A stretch of DNA of 64,000 bases from Parascedosporium putredinis. Taxonomy: Eukaryota > Ascomycota > Sordariomycetes > Microascales > Microascaceae. The stretch spans positions 124,001 through 188,000 of the forward strand of contig CASHTG010000005.1 of the NCBI GenBank assembly GCA_949357655.1, in the 5' to 3' direction. The stretch's first letter is position 1; every line of letters begins with the position of its first letter. A program made the position numbers and the translations under genes. Positions 37,996 through 50,335 of the stretch are shown here, one piece after another. A model generated the notes under the pieces. That model saw only the letters and a program-made list of their open reading frames with translations. It did not search any database and was not told where the DNA came from.

Positions 37996-39547
37996 CCCTT
38001 GCTTTGGTTGCGCAGAGGGAGGCGAGGGGAGGGGAGGGAGGGGGAGGAGAGGTGGGGAGGCAGGCAAGCTCTAGCACCGAGTCGGTCTCGCACTCGCCTG
38101 CTCTCTTCGCTTCGATCGTGGGTCAAAGACTCTTGGCTTTTCCGGTGGTTGATTTGCTTCCTTACAAACGCAAGAATCGTTGCTGATGGAAAAACGGGAC
38201 GAAGCGGAGCAAGACACAGGTAATGGTGTCGTCTACCAACGTCTACTCATCTATAGATTTGGTGACGTTGGTGTCTGACAGCTGGCAGAGGCGGAGGAGA
38301 TTTGGTCCATAGTGGGGTCATGATTCACACAACCACAAAACTCTTCCCAGCACTGAGGTGTGAAGGGAGCACAACCTCTGGAGCGAACTTGACAGCTACA
38401 GTGGGTGAAGGCTGGGCCGGCCCGGGCGTAAGTCGCTTTCACGACTAGCTTAATTCATTGATGCAGCACGATTCATTGATGGCAATGATTGAATGGAATT
38501 GATTGATGTCTGAAGCGACGCTTCGCCAAGCGCGCTTCTTCCCCTTCATGTGCCGCTTTCAGGTCTCGCAAGTTTTTAACAATAAAACACCGCAAAGTAT
38601 TTATTACATTGATATTGCACCGACCTCCAAGTTGGCTGTCCGCTATTATCATCTTGCAGTTTGACTCTGGAGTGGGGGTACCTCAGGAACTTTATCCACT
38701 TTGGTGTGAGGCCGTTTTGAGCTGGCCAGCCGCCTTTATCATGATTATTATTCGCTGATTTCAAGGCCCAAATCACCGGGGCGCATCCGGAACGGTCTGC
38801 AGTTGGCACATGGAGGAATCGCTAGACTTGGTTTAGGGAGGGGAATTCCGTGGTGTCATCGAGTGCGCCGGTGAGTTGCCCCTGCTACTACTTTGGCACA
38901 ATCGTAACTTCCTGAAACTCCTTGATGGTTGAAGCTCGGAAGGATAGGCTACAAGGGTGTCAGTCAGTGTAATTTTACTAGAGCTAGGCCCATCTTGTTT
39001 CTCTAGCGCCGCCGTTTAAATTCTTTAGACCTTCTCGCTAGGAGTATTTGAAGTGATAGATGTCCTCGCTAAAAGGCACTTGTTTGCTTTCGCTCGCCCT
39101 TGCCCCTTATTAGCGGCAATCTTCGTCCAGGACCAAGGCAGCAAACGAGTTGCTTGATCTAGTGCATCACGTCACACGAAACCCCTTACTTCAAAGTTGC
39201 TCCTTCCGGTCCATAATAATCAGCCCCTTGGCTAGGATTTTTTGTTATCATCAAGTGGACGACCTGACGTTTGCAACACCTTGATGGCAAAGTTGAGCGC
39301 GTGTCTTACAAGCATTATCACACGTGGTGATCGTTTTACGAAGTATCTTCATCCCAAATCCTCGAGAGCCCGTGAAACCTGCCGGGTGTCGGAGCTTCCT
39401 GTGGGGCAAATTCCTTGCGGCGCACCGTTTTGAAAGATTGCCTCTTCAAGTGGCAAAGGGTTATTGTTCTGTGAAGGCGCCCATTGCATTGGAATGAGTG
39501 GCGCTGTTTGTGGTTTTTTCGCATGCCTCATGCCAGGCACTTTCGAT
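37996..39547. other. Intergenic region between lin1 and the coiled-coil gene
   Basis: It holds divergent promoters. I see no gene. The open frame upstream of 39548 extends to 39464 but its extra residues look like leader sequence. Confidence 0.55.
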
Positions 39548-42500
39548 ATGGTAAATTTCAGAGGACGGGGGCGCGGATCCTCGCCGATCGGAAGAGGCGC
39601 TCCTATGCGTCGTGCTTCATTCCAGCCCCGTTCCCCCGATTACGAGCGTTCTTGGTCCAGACCCCGCCCCAGCAGTAGGGACAGAGGTCCATATCGGTCT
39701 CCCAGTCGCGATCGCGGCCGGCCGGGCTTCAGCAACGACTGGCCTAAGAGGAGTCGATTCTCGGAGCCAGCTAACGATATGCCGCGACCTTTGAACCGTG
39801 ATGATGATCGGGGACGAAGAGAGTCCCGGGCTTCGACTCAAGGGCCCGGCACACTACCCCCGATGGAAAAGCCCGAAATCCTTCTTCTCAAGCCCCCGGG
39901 CCAAGCAAGACAGGTAGGTTCTCTGACAATCCCCCAATTGTGCTTCGTAGGCCAGTTTCTCACTTGGCGGCTGCTAGCAACCCGAGTTTCACCACCGGAA
40001 GCCCCTTCCGCTGCATCTACATCTCGAGATTCGGGTCCCCGAATCGCCAAACCTTTGGGGGCTCCGGTAGACGTCGGCTCCATGGATAAGTTGACAGACA
40101 TCATGACCGCAAGGATCGGCATCAAACTCCGGCTCCAAAACTTGGAGAAGAGTCTTGTTGGGAAAAAGATGAGCTCGCCAAATATCAAACCATCGGGCCA
40201 GTTCTAAACGGCCCCATGGAAATGACTCAGAAAGAAATTGCCAGGATCGATACTGAGCACCGTGATCAAAGCAAGGCCTACAAACGAGTGACAATACAGC
40301 AGCAGGACGCTTTGCGAGACTTTTTGAAAACGCTCGTAGGAGAGGTGAAGGAGGCTGGTGCTTCCATCCAAGCCGCGTCTAGCCCGGACAATCCAACTCC
40401 TTCCCCTTGGCGCCAGGACATCTCTGAGCTTCAAAGCCAGCTCAAGACTTTACAAGACGCCATGAAGGAACGTGAGAAAACCGCTCAAGACAGCATTCAG
40501 CAGCTAAACGCGAACATTGGTCTGCTTTCGACCCAGTGCCAGGCCCTCGAGGGGAAAAATGATGCTCTTCAGGATGAACAAAAGATTCTGCAGCAGAAGT
40601 ACGAGAACGTCATCAAAATCAATGCAGAACTACAAGAGGAGCAGAAAACTACCAAGGCGGAATGGGCAAAAGTTCAGAATACCATCACCGAACAACGGAC
40701 ACTGACCAGCGCTCCAGGCGTGCACCAAGAACAGCAAGAACTACGACAGAAGGTGCGCGAATCTGAATCCTCAATTGCGAAAATGGGCATTGAATTTGGT
40801 GCAGCGGTGGCTTCCTGGCAAAGGCTCGAAGCTCGTGTCGCAAAACTGGAAGCCAAGGATAATTATGATACGATCTCCATGGGCAACCTCATCGATAGCA
40901 AGCTCAACAAGGCAGAACGTAGGTTTTGAACAACGCAGCATCGAAAGCGATTGTAAAAGAGCTCGCGGGCTCAGTTGAAAACTTCGTCGCCAAAGTAGAC
41001 GAAACTAGGGAGCGGCTCGAAGCAAGGTATGCTGCTTTGAAAAAGGAGGTCTCAACGCTCCCCACCGCACTAGACGAGCTCTCTTCGAAGCTAGACACTA
41101 CCAAAAAAGGCTCGAAAGCCAGCACACGACAACCCAAGAGCGTCTCACTAAAACAACCACCGCCTTGCACACGTTGGAAGCAAAGGCTACCAAAGAGAGG
41201 GCCGAATTGGAATCCAAATATAGCCTTGTACAGCAGAGCTATCTTCAAGCAGAAACCAAGTTAGGCGAGCTTAACTCACGGCTCCCACCTGCAGCCGAGC
41301 TAGCCAATCCAGAGGGCTCCGGACTGCCAGATGACGCCGTGCAATCTCTACACGAGGTGATGGCCAAAGTCCAGGAGCATGAGACCAAGCTTAGCGATTT
41401 TAATCCTCAAGAGTTTGATACCATATTTTGGGCCTATCAGCAAATTGTCAAAGAGGTCAAGGGGAAGCTAACGGGTCTCGAGAATGCGGATCAAAACTTG
41501 GACAACCGTATAGCACAGCTAGAAAATGCCCGCAAAAATCAACATCGAATCTCGAAGAGGCAGCGGTTGAGCATACTGAGCAGCCTCGGAACCACGCTGT
41601 AACTGCCACCGCGGACGAGGCTTCAAGGGTCGCAAGCAACGTGAATGGCACCGATCTGTTAACAGTGGTTAAGAACCTCCAAACACAAACTGTTCGTCGC
41701 GTCGGGGACTGGGTCGACGAGCTTAGAGGTTCTGTATCACAGGTGGAGAACAGAGTCGGCAAACTGGAGCAGCAGTCTTGCTCAAATACAGCCAAAGAGA
41801 GCACCGAAGCGCCCAGTGCCGAGTCTATCCAGAGCCCAGTCCCAAAGAGCCGACCGCAGCCTAGCCTTGACGACACCGAGGCTCGGCAACGTGGTGCCAC
41901 TGAAGATAAGCTCTCGCAGTTGGCAGCACTCATTACCCAGTCGGATGTGCAAATTAGGGAGATTCAGGCGGCCATGGCAGTCAGGGACGACTCTCAGCTT
42001 GGCGAGCGAACCGCGGTGACAACCGCTATAGGTGAAATGGCCATGGATTTCAAGACTGAGTTAATGAAGGTGGTGAAGGAAGTTCATGAACTGAAAGCCT
42101 CGATTGGGCGCCTGGATACCGGACTCTCTGGGCTCGAGGCCAGGATAGCTGAGCTTGACCCAGAACAGGTAGAAGACACGAGGAAACTGGCCAATGAGCT
42201 TTTCAGCCAGGCTCGTACGACTGACGGGCAGCTTCAGAGTATTAACGGTAGGATCGCCGGTCTTCAACAGTTCTCGTCCACGCTCCAAAGCCAGTACCAT
42301 AACATCAATACCGAAGCCCTGTGCGAACGGATGATGCAGCATCTTCGTCGTGAACTACCCAACGACAGTGTCGCCACGCTTCGTCAGCATGGCGCCCAGA
42401 TCAGCCAGATCCTTAGCCGCTTGAGCGAGGAGTCTGAGCCCAAGAGAAAGCGAATCATTTCAACATCCACTGGACCGCCAACCCCGAATGCGCAGCAGCC

Positions 42501-42810
42501 CCTCAACACACAATCTCCGCAAGTGCAGGGTCACGCCTTGCCAAGCTTACGGGGTTCCGTCGTGCCGATGCCTAGCGCACAAGCGAGCTACGCGCAAACT
42601 GTACCTCCCCATTCTTTGGCTGTACAAGCTCGAAACACCCAGGGCGTTGTCGTGCAAGCCCCTAACGCGCAAGGCCAAGGGGACACCCCCAGCACGTCAA
42701 CCGCGCCACCTGATATGACGGGGTATCTCTCTAGGCTTGATAATAACCCTTGTGCTGTGTACTGTATCCTAGAATACCTGCGCGCTACTTTCCCTTTTAC
42801 TCTATTTTAG
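39548..42810 (+). CDS. Large RG-rich, coiled-coil protein of unknown function
   Basis: I do not recognise the family. The start chosen is ATG 39548-39550 (MVNFRGRGRGSSPIGRG); in-frame ATGs also lie upstream. The first 100 residues are Arg/Gly/Ser-rich (RGRGRG, SRPRPSSRDRGPYRSPSRD), like RNA-binding RGG/RS tails. A 64-nt intron lies at 39914-39977. Most of the rest is predicted coiled coil: DISELQSQLKTLQDAMKERE, QQELRQKVRESESSIAKMG, LEARVAKLEAKD, LEAKATKERAELESKY and VKEVHELKASIGRLDTGLSG. A basic SEPKRKRI motif and a Pro/Gln/Ala-rich tail follow. Five one-base losses at runs (T 39987-39989, G 40160-40162, T 40924-40927, A 41103-41108, A 41534-41538) break the frame. Adding one base to each gives a single frame of 1,067 residues. 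A structural or RNP scaffold role is a guess. Confidence 0.78.
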
Positions 42811-43446
42811 TTGGGCGTTGGCGAGAATAGACACCGGCGAGATCTGGTATTTCGGGCAATGGATGCGGCCTCTGCCGCCTTTCTATCACATGTATTTTAT
42901 GGTGGAATGGAAACCAAGGCTTGATATTTTACTGGTTATTGCTTTATTGGAGTTTTGGTGGCTGGCAATGCTTGGGGCGATATCCAGGGACTACCTAAGT
43001 TTTTTAATGCCACAATACGTGCACGATGGGCGCTTCTTCGATCCATGTCACAGCACAGTACGTAGTGAGCTTGTGGCTTTTAATCATTTTATTATTTCTT
43101 TTAATTGTTGCCTCGCTAAAATTAGCAAACGCCAGGCCGCGTGCGACTATTATCTCTCTTTGCTATTCTTTTATCCCTCTGCTTTCTCACCGGAAGAGAC
43201 TAGTTATCAAATATCAAAGGCCTCAATGTACCATGCATTCACGCTCCTAAATCGATGTTGCAAACTCGATTCTCCGTCCTAATGTGTTGGGGTCAGCATA
43301 CCATCTCAAATCCCCAAGGCTAGGTCTGGGGCGAGGGAGCAGAAGGGCCAGGGAAGTGCCGAGGGGCCCGCAAAGAAAAGGAAAGACGAACGAGGAATAC
43401 ACTCACTGTTCTGTGCCATATGCTTATTTGTGCTCGGGCCAAATCC
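42811..43446. other. Convergent 3' flanks
   Basis: An AT-richer spacer between the coiled-coil gene and the first Myb-like gene. A plus frame at 42818-43282 lacks an ATG at its head and resembles no family; it is probably 3' UTR. Confidence 0.5.
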
Positions 43447-44193
43447 TCAAATAGTCGCATTCTCGTTCTTAGCGACGGCGTCGGCGTCGGCATCGGCGTC
43501 GGCGGCCTCTCCCTGGGGTACTTCGTCCCAAGGCTCCTTTCCGGGATCCTTCTCGTCGCCATCCTCCTCCTCATCCAAGGCCTGATCCTGGCCCTTGCCC
43601 TCATCCATATCCTCGTCGGTCTCCTCCTTGCTCTTAGCCTTGGCCTTGACCTTGGGCTTATCCTTGCTCTTGTCGACGGCCTTGGTCTTCTTGACCGGGG
43701 TGAGCGTGGGCTCGGCATCATCATCCTCGGCGGGGGCGCGGTAGCCGCGCGGCGCTTGGTGGCCGAGGAGCCAGGGTTAGCGGGTGTCTTCCGCTTGCGG
43801 CCGGCGGACGAAGGGGCCTTTTCTTGCCGGTGGCGGGGGTGGTGGGGCTGCTGGGGGCAGCGGCGGCGGCGGTGGCCGAGGGGGAGGCGGGGGATCCTCG
43901 GTGGCGGCGGCGTTGCGGCGCTCCGTGAATGGAGTCCAGAGTCTCTTGTTGAAGTACTGCCTGTCGCGGTCGAAGAAGCGCGGAAGGGAGTCAGCCCTCG
44001 TAGATACAACGGGAATTTTCCATTCCCCAAAGGAGGAGGGGCTAACTTACTGGGCGGCGCTGGCTGTTAAGACGTGGTCGAGCTCCTTCATGATCTCGAC
44101 GACCTTGTTCCAGTTGGGGGATGGTTTACCCTCGGACGCGAGGATGCAGGCGAGGAGGTCGCTGGCGGCTGCGGGGGTCCAAGCTGGTGCCAT
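43447..44193 (-). CDS. Small Myb/SANT-like protein 1, Lys/acidic tail
   Basis: The start is ATG 44191-44193. Exon 1 (44051-44193) encodes MAPAWTPAAASDLLACILAS, then PNWNKVVEIMKELDHVLTAS. The intron is 43961-44050. Exon 2 starts QYFNKRLWTPFTERRN. The helix pattern (LLACIL...W..V...., then AAQQYFNKRL) matches the short Myb-like DNA-binding fold common in Pezizomycotina. The rest is Ala/Ser/Pro-rich with GRKRKTP and SSATKRRAA, then alternating Lys and acidic stretches (KDKPKVKAKAKSKEETDED) and a (DA)n run, ending NENATI. Three one-base losses break the frame: G runs 43889-43893 and 43732-43736, and T run 43819-43822. With these added, length is 219 residues. The intron is at the same position and phase as in the gene at 45224. 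Probably nuclear; target unknown. Confidence 0.72.
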
Positions 44194-45223
44194 GGTTGCG
44201 TGATGGGGGTCGTTGATACTCTTGTAAAAAAAAGTGATGGTGGTAGCGTGTTGCGTTTCTTTTTCTTTTGTTAGAGCTGGTCTGGAGAGAGTAAGTGGGT
44301 GTATCTCGAGGGTCAACGGGAAGGGAACTTACAAAAGGAGGTTGGTGGCAAGGTGTTGGTGGTGATGGGAGAAGTTTTGTAGTTTGGAGCGACTTGAGAA
44401 AGGGGTTTTCAAGAGGTTGAAGAAGGGCTAGAAGAGGCTCAAGGTGGTAAGTGAATTGGCAAGAGAAGGTGGGAGAAGGAAATCATAGAACTCGGAAGCC
44501 CTGAGTGGTACGAGACGAGGAAAGAAGGGACCAGATTTTGGGGCATTTCAGTTCCTTCTCAAGGGGTCTGAGGTCTTCCTTCTCATGAGAGGTTCATGAT
44601 GTTTCTTCGTGAGTCAAGAAATGCTCCTTCTTCCGTGTTTGGGGTCCTGTATGGCCTCGCATACCGGGCGTGACAACCGAGGAGAGCTGAATCAGGCCCA
44701 AGCAGATCACATCTTGAAAAAGAAGCTCCATGTAATTGGTGTATAGAATGGTAAGGAAAAGTGAGAGGGAAACGACGGTTACCTATAATTGAATCTCGGG
44801 GAATTTCATCTAATTCATACATATCTCGCTCGTGCAACAGGCTCCCTAAGATGATTCCTTCCATCCAAGTCCACACATCCAATTCCATGAGCCAACACGT
44901 TCCCATTCCATGCTCCGAACCCCCAATCTCCCTCGCTCGCAAGAACTCCACGCAGAAACGGCAAAAAGTAAAAACAAAGAAGAAAGAACGAGAACAAGAG
45001 AGTGGTCGAGAAGAGAAGAGACAATAAGAGAATCCGGGTAAAGAAATGATTCCTTGGCATCCATAAATCGTATCAGGGCTAGTCGTACACGGTGGAAGAG
45101 AAGGGAAAAGAGTCTGAGAAAGACAAAAGACAACAAAGAATAGGTAGCAAAGGCGCCAATGTAAGAGAGACCCAGGTGGAAGGGAGTCGCCAAGTGAGGC
45201 CTGACTCCGTATCAAAGTATTTG
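44194..45223. other. Spacer between Myb-like genes 1 and 2
   Basis: Promoter of gene 1 and 3' flank of gene 2. A 210-codon minus frame (44583-45215) is Leu/Phe/Ser-rich low-complexity sequence and not called. Confidence 0.5.
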
Positions 45224-46346
45224 TTAAGCCTCGGCGTAGTTGAAGCTGAGGAGTGCAAGATTAGCAAAGGACAGGCAGATCAAAAGGCAGCAGGGGGTGG
45301 GGCTTACGTAGGCGAAGGGTAGCTATCAGGCGCGGTCCCATGCGTCAGTTGGCCAAGCACATCATTTTCGTCAAGGGTTTGCTCTGTTGGCGAGTCATCA
45401 AGTCTCTGCCGCTTGACGATGTGATCGTCCGGCTCATCATCCTCGTCATTATCGGGGAGCGTGAGGGCTTCGGAGGGATCCAGGGAGACGGGAACGGGGA
45501 CAGAGACAGACAAGGCGGCGGGCAGGGTGTTCTCAACACTGACGGGAGGCGACAAAGTCGGCGACTCGCTCGGCTGTATCGAGTCCATGGGAACATGAAG
45601 CTGGGTGGGTAATATCTGGGACGGCTGTTGATGTTGCAGCTGCTGCAGCTGCTGCGGTTCCTGAGGTTGTGCCTGCTGGACCTGGTGTTGGTCTTGCAGC
45701 GGCACCTGCACCAGCGGCTGTTGCGTGGGAACATGGTGAAGCTGGGCCTGGGGGAGCGAAACTACTGGGCCTGGTTGCGTCTGGGGCTGCTTTCTAGGCC
45801 GGCCGCGGCCGGGACCCGGGCGCCTGGTGATGGGGTTCAAGGTTGGGTCGACAGGCCGCCTAGTCCCATCAGGCATGAGTGTGCCACCAGCATCCGACTT
45901 GTTCTGGGCTCGGCGAAGGCCTTGGAAGTGTTGGCTAGGGCCGAGATATTAGCGAGCTTGACTCATGGCCGAAAACGGATGAAAAGGCCCGAGTAGGGGA
46001 GCATTGTCGATCAAATCAAAGCAGCTGGCACTGGAAGGGAAGAGACAGGTTTGAACCATATAAAGTGGCTGCATACAAAAAAAAAAGAAAAAAAGAAAAA
46101 GAAGAAAAACGCAGTTGATGTATAAGTCGTGATATGGTGCCTGAAAAGAAGTGCAACGGGTTGCGGATGCACAAGAGACAGGTTCAAGACTTACCGGCAG
46201 CCTTCATTGGTGAAGCCATAGCCCAGGGCTCTCATGTGGTTACCGATTGTAGTCCATTCCGCTCCGCTAATGACGCCGATGTTCTTGACCGACAAGATGG
46301 TAAAGAATAGGTCTTTGTCGGCCCGGTCGTTCCAATTCTTATTCAT
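45224..46346 (-). CDS. Small Myb/SANT-like protein 2 with AT-hook and Gln-rich region
   Basis: Three exons: 46195-46346, 45308-45934 and 45224-45245. Introns are 260 nt and 62 nt (gtaagc, branch-like tgctaat, ctcag). The start MNKNWNDRADKDLFFTILSV leads to AEWTTIGNHMRALGYGFTNE, then GCR|QHFQGLRRAQNK, a complete short Myb-like domain. RRPGPGRGRPRKQP is an AT-hook-like motif. A Gln-rich stretch (QVQQAQPQEPQQLQQLQHQQ) and an acidic region before KRQRLDD follow. The last exon gives SPTFNYAEA. No frameshift is needed, and exon lengths sum to 801 nt, 266 residues. Likely a nuclear DNA-binding protein. The paralogue at 43447 has an intron at the same place and phase, which supports common descent. 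Confidence 0.8.
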
Positions 46347-49300
46347 TGCTCAGAGATATAGTGGATTAACACTAATTCCTTAACAAATAAATCGCCACTC
46401 CGGCAGACACCGCAGCTCGCCGCTTCTACTACAGGGTGGGGGAAGGAGTCGATCTTTCGTTTCTTTCTTATTGTCACAAGTCTTGTCTCTTCTCTTCTTG
46501 CTTGCTGCTCTTCCTCCCCTTCAGTTCCGCTACTCTCTTTTGGGGGCTTTCACCTGCCCGGACCCAAAAGTCTTAGGGCCCTTTTCATAAACCTCTTTCG
46601 GAGGATTAATACGTGGGGTATTCTGAGATGAGAGTGAGTGGTTCAGTCTCGTTTGGTTGGGCTGGGTGAGCTGGTAGTATCGATCAACCTTGGGGAGAGG
46701 GCGAAGGGTTCAAGCTGGAAGTAGCGGAAAAAGAAGATGATATGGGAGTATCTTGGAGACAGAGAATGGATAGTGAGAAATTGGTAGAGCATGGACAGAC
46801 GAGGAGACAATGGGACAAATCAATTGATGGGAGACACTCAAGAGTACTTGTACCTTGGCTGGCCCATGCTTTTTTCTAGCACTTCCTCCCCATGGATTGG
46901 GCGGGCGCACACAGTGCGGGAAGATACAAGGGCGCAGCTGGTGGTTCTTGAGCAGCCCGCAATGCTGAGCTCCTTGACAAACAAATCCATTGACCACTTC
47001 CACTCTGAATCAAATTGCGGCAAATGCTGCTCGCAAGCAGGTGGGTGTGCTCAAAAATCGAGGGGTTGGGGACAGGATACGAAACACAGTGTATACTTTG
47101 CTCGACGTCGTACCTCTAGTCACAGACCCCTGCACTGTGCTGATGCAAAGAGACAGATGCGACCTTGTAATCAAGGCAGGAAGGGACGAGGGGAGAGAGG
47201 AAGAGGGGGCCAAGGGGCGCCGCTGTTGGGGACAGAGTGTCTGTCCAGGCCGTCAGGCAACAGGCAGCAGCGTCCCCACTTGCCCCAATTTAGGAAAGAG
47301 CAGAGGCGGAGGGAACTTCAGAAGAGGAGCTGGCCCAGCTCACGTGGTTTCGTGGAATATTGGCACCAGCACCGAACCCCCTACCCCCGCCTCGATTCGC
47401 GGCAACGCGTCGCTTCGACGACCTCCCTTGAACCCACCATCAATCGTCGGCATCGGCGCAACGAGCAATTGGCCCCATAGAGCAAGGAAAAAGGCGTGGA
47501 TTTGATTTCTATATTATAGCTACGACTCCCCCGTATTTTTCTCATCAAAAACCGATGTCTGGGCGTCGAGAACTAGAAAAAAGACGAAGCTCTCATGGCA
47601 CAGAAAAGCTGTTGGGAAGATCAAGTCCCCCAGACCGTCTTTTTTTCAGGGTGGTGCATCAAAACGATGTACTCCTCATCCACCCGAAAACCCAGCAGGA
47701 CGTCTCCTTTTTTCCCTTTCGTTCCTTTTCGCCTCCTTGCCAAGGCAACAGAGACCACACACCCCCAGAAGTTGTGCGCCATGTCATCCTTGGGCTGAGG
47801 GGTGGGCCAAGTTCACCATCGACACTCGGTTCGCTTCCATTCTCTCATGAGACACGAGGTCAATCTCATGTTCCTGGATGCAGCGTTCGTTTTGGTATTT
47901 TCAGGGGTATTAATAATGGCAAAGGATCTAGTGCTTAGAGATACCAGTCATTTTGGCTTGCGGAACAATTTTAAAGCCGTTTTGTTGTCGTTAAAGGCTC
48001 ATCATTTGAAGCCAAACGTCATCCAAAGGCACGGCGAAGCTACCCGCTTCGCAGCCCATTTTTTCACTCTTTTGAACGGGGCCGTCTTCCCCGAACGCTG
48101 CATCCTTCCTACACTAACCTCAACCAAATTTAATCTTGCATTTCCGTGACTCACTTTGGTCGAATCGCTGGCATCGGAATTTTTTTCTTTGGGCTTTACC
48201 CCTTCCTTCTCCATCCGTTTTTTTCTGTTGCGGGAAATGCTTCATGTCTCGAATGCTGGGCAGTCGATCGCCACATTCGGGACCGTCGTATTGTCGCAAA
48301 GCCGCTCAACACCATTAACATCCCTGCATCTCCTGACCAAAGTACTTGCGCAGTTCCTGATCGGCTTAATTACCCCCACACTTCTTTTTCTTCTCACTTC
48401 AGTCATAATAATCTCTACATTGACAGCCCTTTCTGCTGCGCCAGTTCCTCGCAGACAAGAGAGAGAGGATCATCCGTTATCAATGGTGAATTGAATAGCC
48501 ATCGAGCTAGGCATTTCGAGTGCTCAATAGATTCAAGAGCACCGGCTTAAAAGTGAAATATCGTAGCGTCGAAATTTCGTCGAGGGAATCCGGAGCACTG
48601 CATCGCTATCTGCAATGTAGGCCTCGCTCGATTCCTTTGACGTATTATTGGAAACGGAGGGTATCAATCAAACCCTTCTGGGATAGGCGCATTTTGACTT
48701 TTTTGAAACCCAGCCCGATCCGCCGGCCATCTTCGTCATTTGGCTTATTTCAATCGGACTCGGGCCCAGATTTCATTGTGCGTGTACCCCCCTCCACATT
48801 TTAGTCGGTCGCCGGATCTTTTGAGCCTGCGCCCTCTTGATATCTCGTTCCTTGCCGCTCACACTCCAATACGACTTGTAGGCACTCACGCACACACGCA
48901 CTCTGCCTGCATCGTCCACCCCCATTCACTTTTTTATCGCTCGACTTTGTACTTCGTACCCATGATATTTATTCAATCAACTCCCCATCCTGCATGCGCC
49001 TCCCATGTCCCTGGCTTCGTCTCTCTTTCCGTCCCTTGTCCGTCTACTTCGAATGCAAGAGCCTCTCCGAAATAATAATTTACATCGCGGGGAATCTTGT
49101 TTCTCAGGTTGCTCGTTGACTTCAATGTTGAGTTGATAGACAGAGCTGCTGCACCAAGACGCTCACCTTCGTCGTCCCCGCTTATCCTTACTTCTTTTCG
49201 GGAAGATCAGCTTGGCCCGGCTTCCAACGCCCCAGCCCTGCATCTCGTCGAATCGCCTATCGCTCTTTTTTCAAAAGGAAAGAGAAGATAAGAAGAGTGA

Positions 49301-50335
49301 CAATCATAGAAACGGGCATCGCCCTCACAGTGATCTAGGAAGAAGAAGAGAAAAAATACTTCCCGTCTCTTTCGGCATTCAAGACAGCCCACTCCCTTCT
49401 CCCCATCTCGTCTTATCGACGAGGTCCCCTCAAGCTCCGTCCCTGTCACTTTTTTCCTTCGTTTTTTTCCGTTGCCCTCTCACCTCTGCCGTGCATCATT
49501 CGCGCTCGGCAAGGTACAGTTTTCGGCTCCCGTTTAGCTCGCACCCCATCCCTGTCCCTCATCATCATCATCTTCCAGACTTATACACACACCCTCACCC
49601 CCTCCAAGAACTCTTAAATATCCCCAATCCCCCATTTCCTCTTCTTTGGCTCTCTTTTACAACTTTCCAACCTTCCTGCCTAAGGCGAGCGATATTCCAC
49701 CGCCCCAAGGAAAGAATCCCTTCAACTCTCTTACTCTTTCTTCGTTGTCAAAGGCTTCATTCATCCTTTCTCCATCACCAGCCTTTTTGTATCCTAACCT
49801 TCTTGTTCTCCATTCCTCCTACCTTCCTCTCCATCATCATAGCCACATCAGCTACTTTGCCATCATCAGAGCAACTCGAAAAGAATAGACTCTCCATCTT
49901 ACAAGCACTGCTCAAGGTTGTATAGAGAGAAGAGATCTGATCAGCCATTCAGCAAAGTCTTTGATTTCCAACAACTTCCTAGTCTCGTCTCACTGAATGT
50001 AACAACTACTCTCTAGCCAGGTAAGAAACCCGAATATTTCTGTAAATCATATCTGGGTTTTCTAGCTCCTAACAAGATGGTAAACTCATTCTAGCTATCG
50101 CCGCTCTGTATTTCATTTGATCTCTTCAGTCTCCCTCCTGCACTTGAGGAAACATACCGCATCCTCTGATAGAATTTTTCTCTCCTTTTCGACGTCGTGG
50201 CGGCACTTCTCCCATCGTTCACTTGAACCCTCTCTTACCGTTGGAGAACAATCCCCGCTTCCAGTACCTCGTAATTTTTAATCGAGCTTTGCCTGGAGCT
50301 GCTCCTTTCCTCGGGACATATTCCCCTCGTTCATC
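46347..50335. other. 4-kb centre between divergent Myb-like pairs
   Basis: No credible gene. The right half, from about 48700, is C/T-rich and probably the leader and promoter of the gene at 50336. A-rich tracts lie just left of this gap, near 46078-46110, inside intron 1 of Myb-like gene 2. Plus-strand frames at 46791-47505 have no family resemblance. Confidence 0.5.

Noticed and set aside
42818..43282. 154-codon plus-strand frame after the coiled-coil gene
   Set aside because: No ATG at its head, AT-rich, no family resemblance; probably 3' UTR.
44583..45215. 210-codon minus-strand frame
   Set aside because: Low-complexity Leu/Phe/Ser sequence in A/G-rich DNA between Myb-like genes 1 and 2, with no recognisable motif.
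46791..47505. 229- and 171-codon overlapping plus-strand frames
   Set aside because: Two different frames open over the same DNA, no domain and irregular composition; treated as intergenic.
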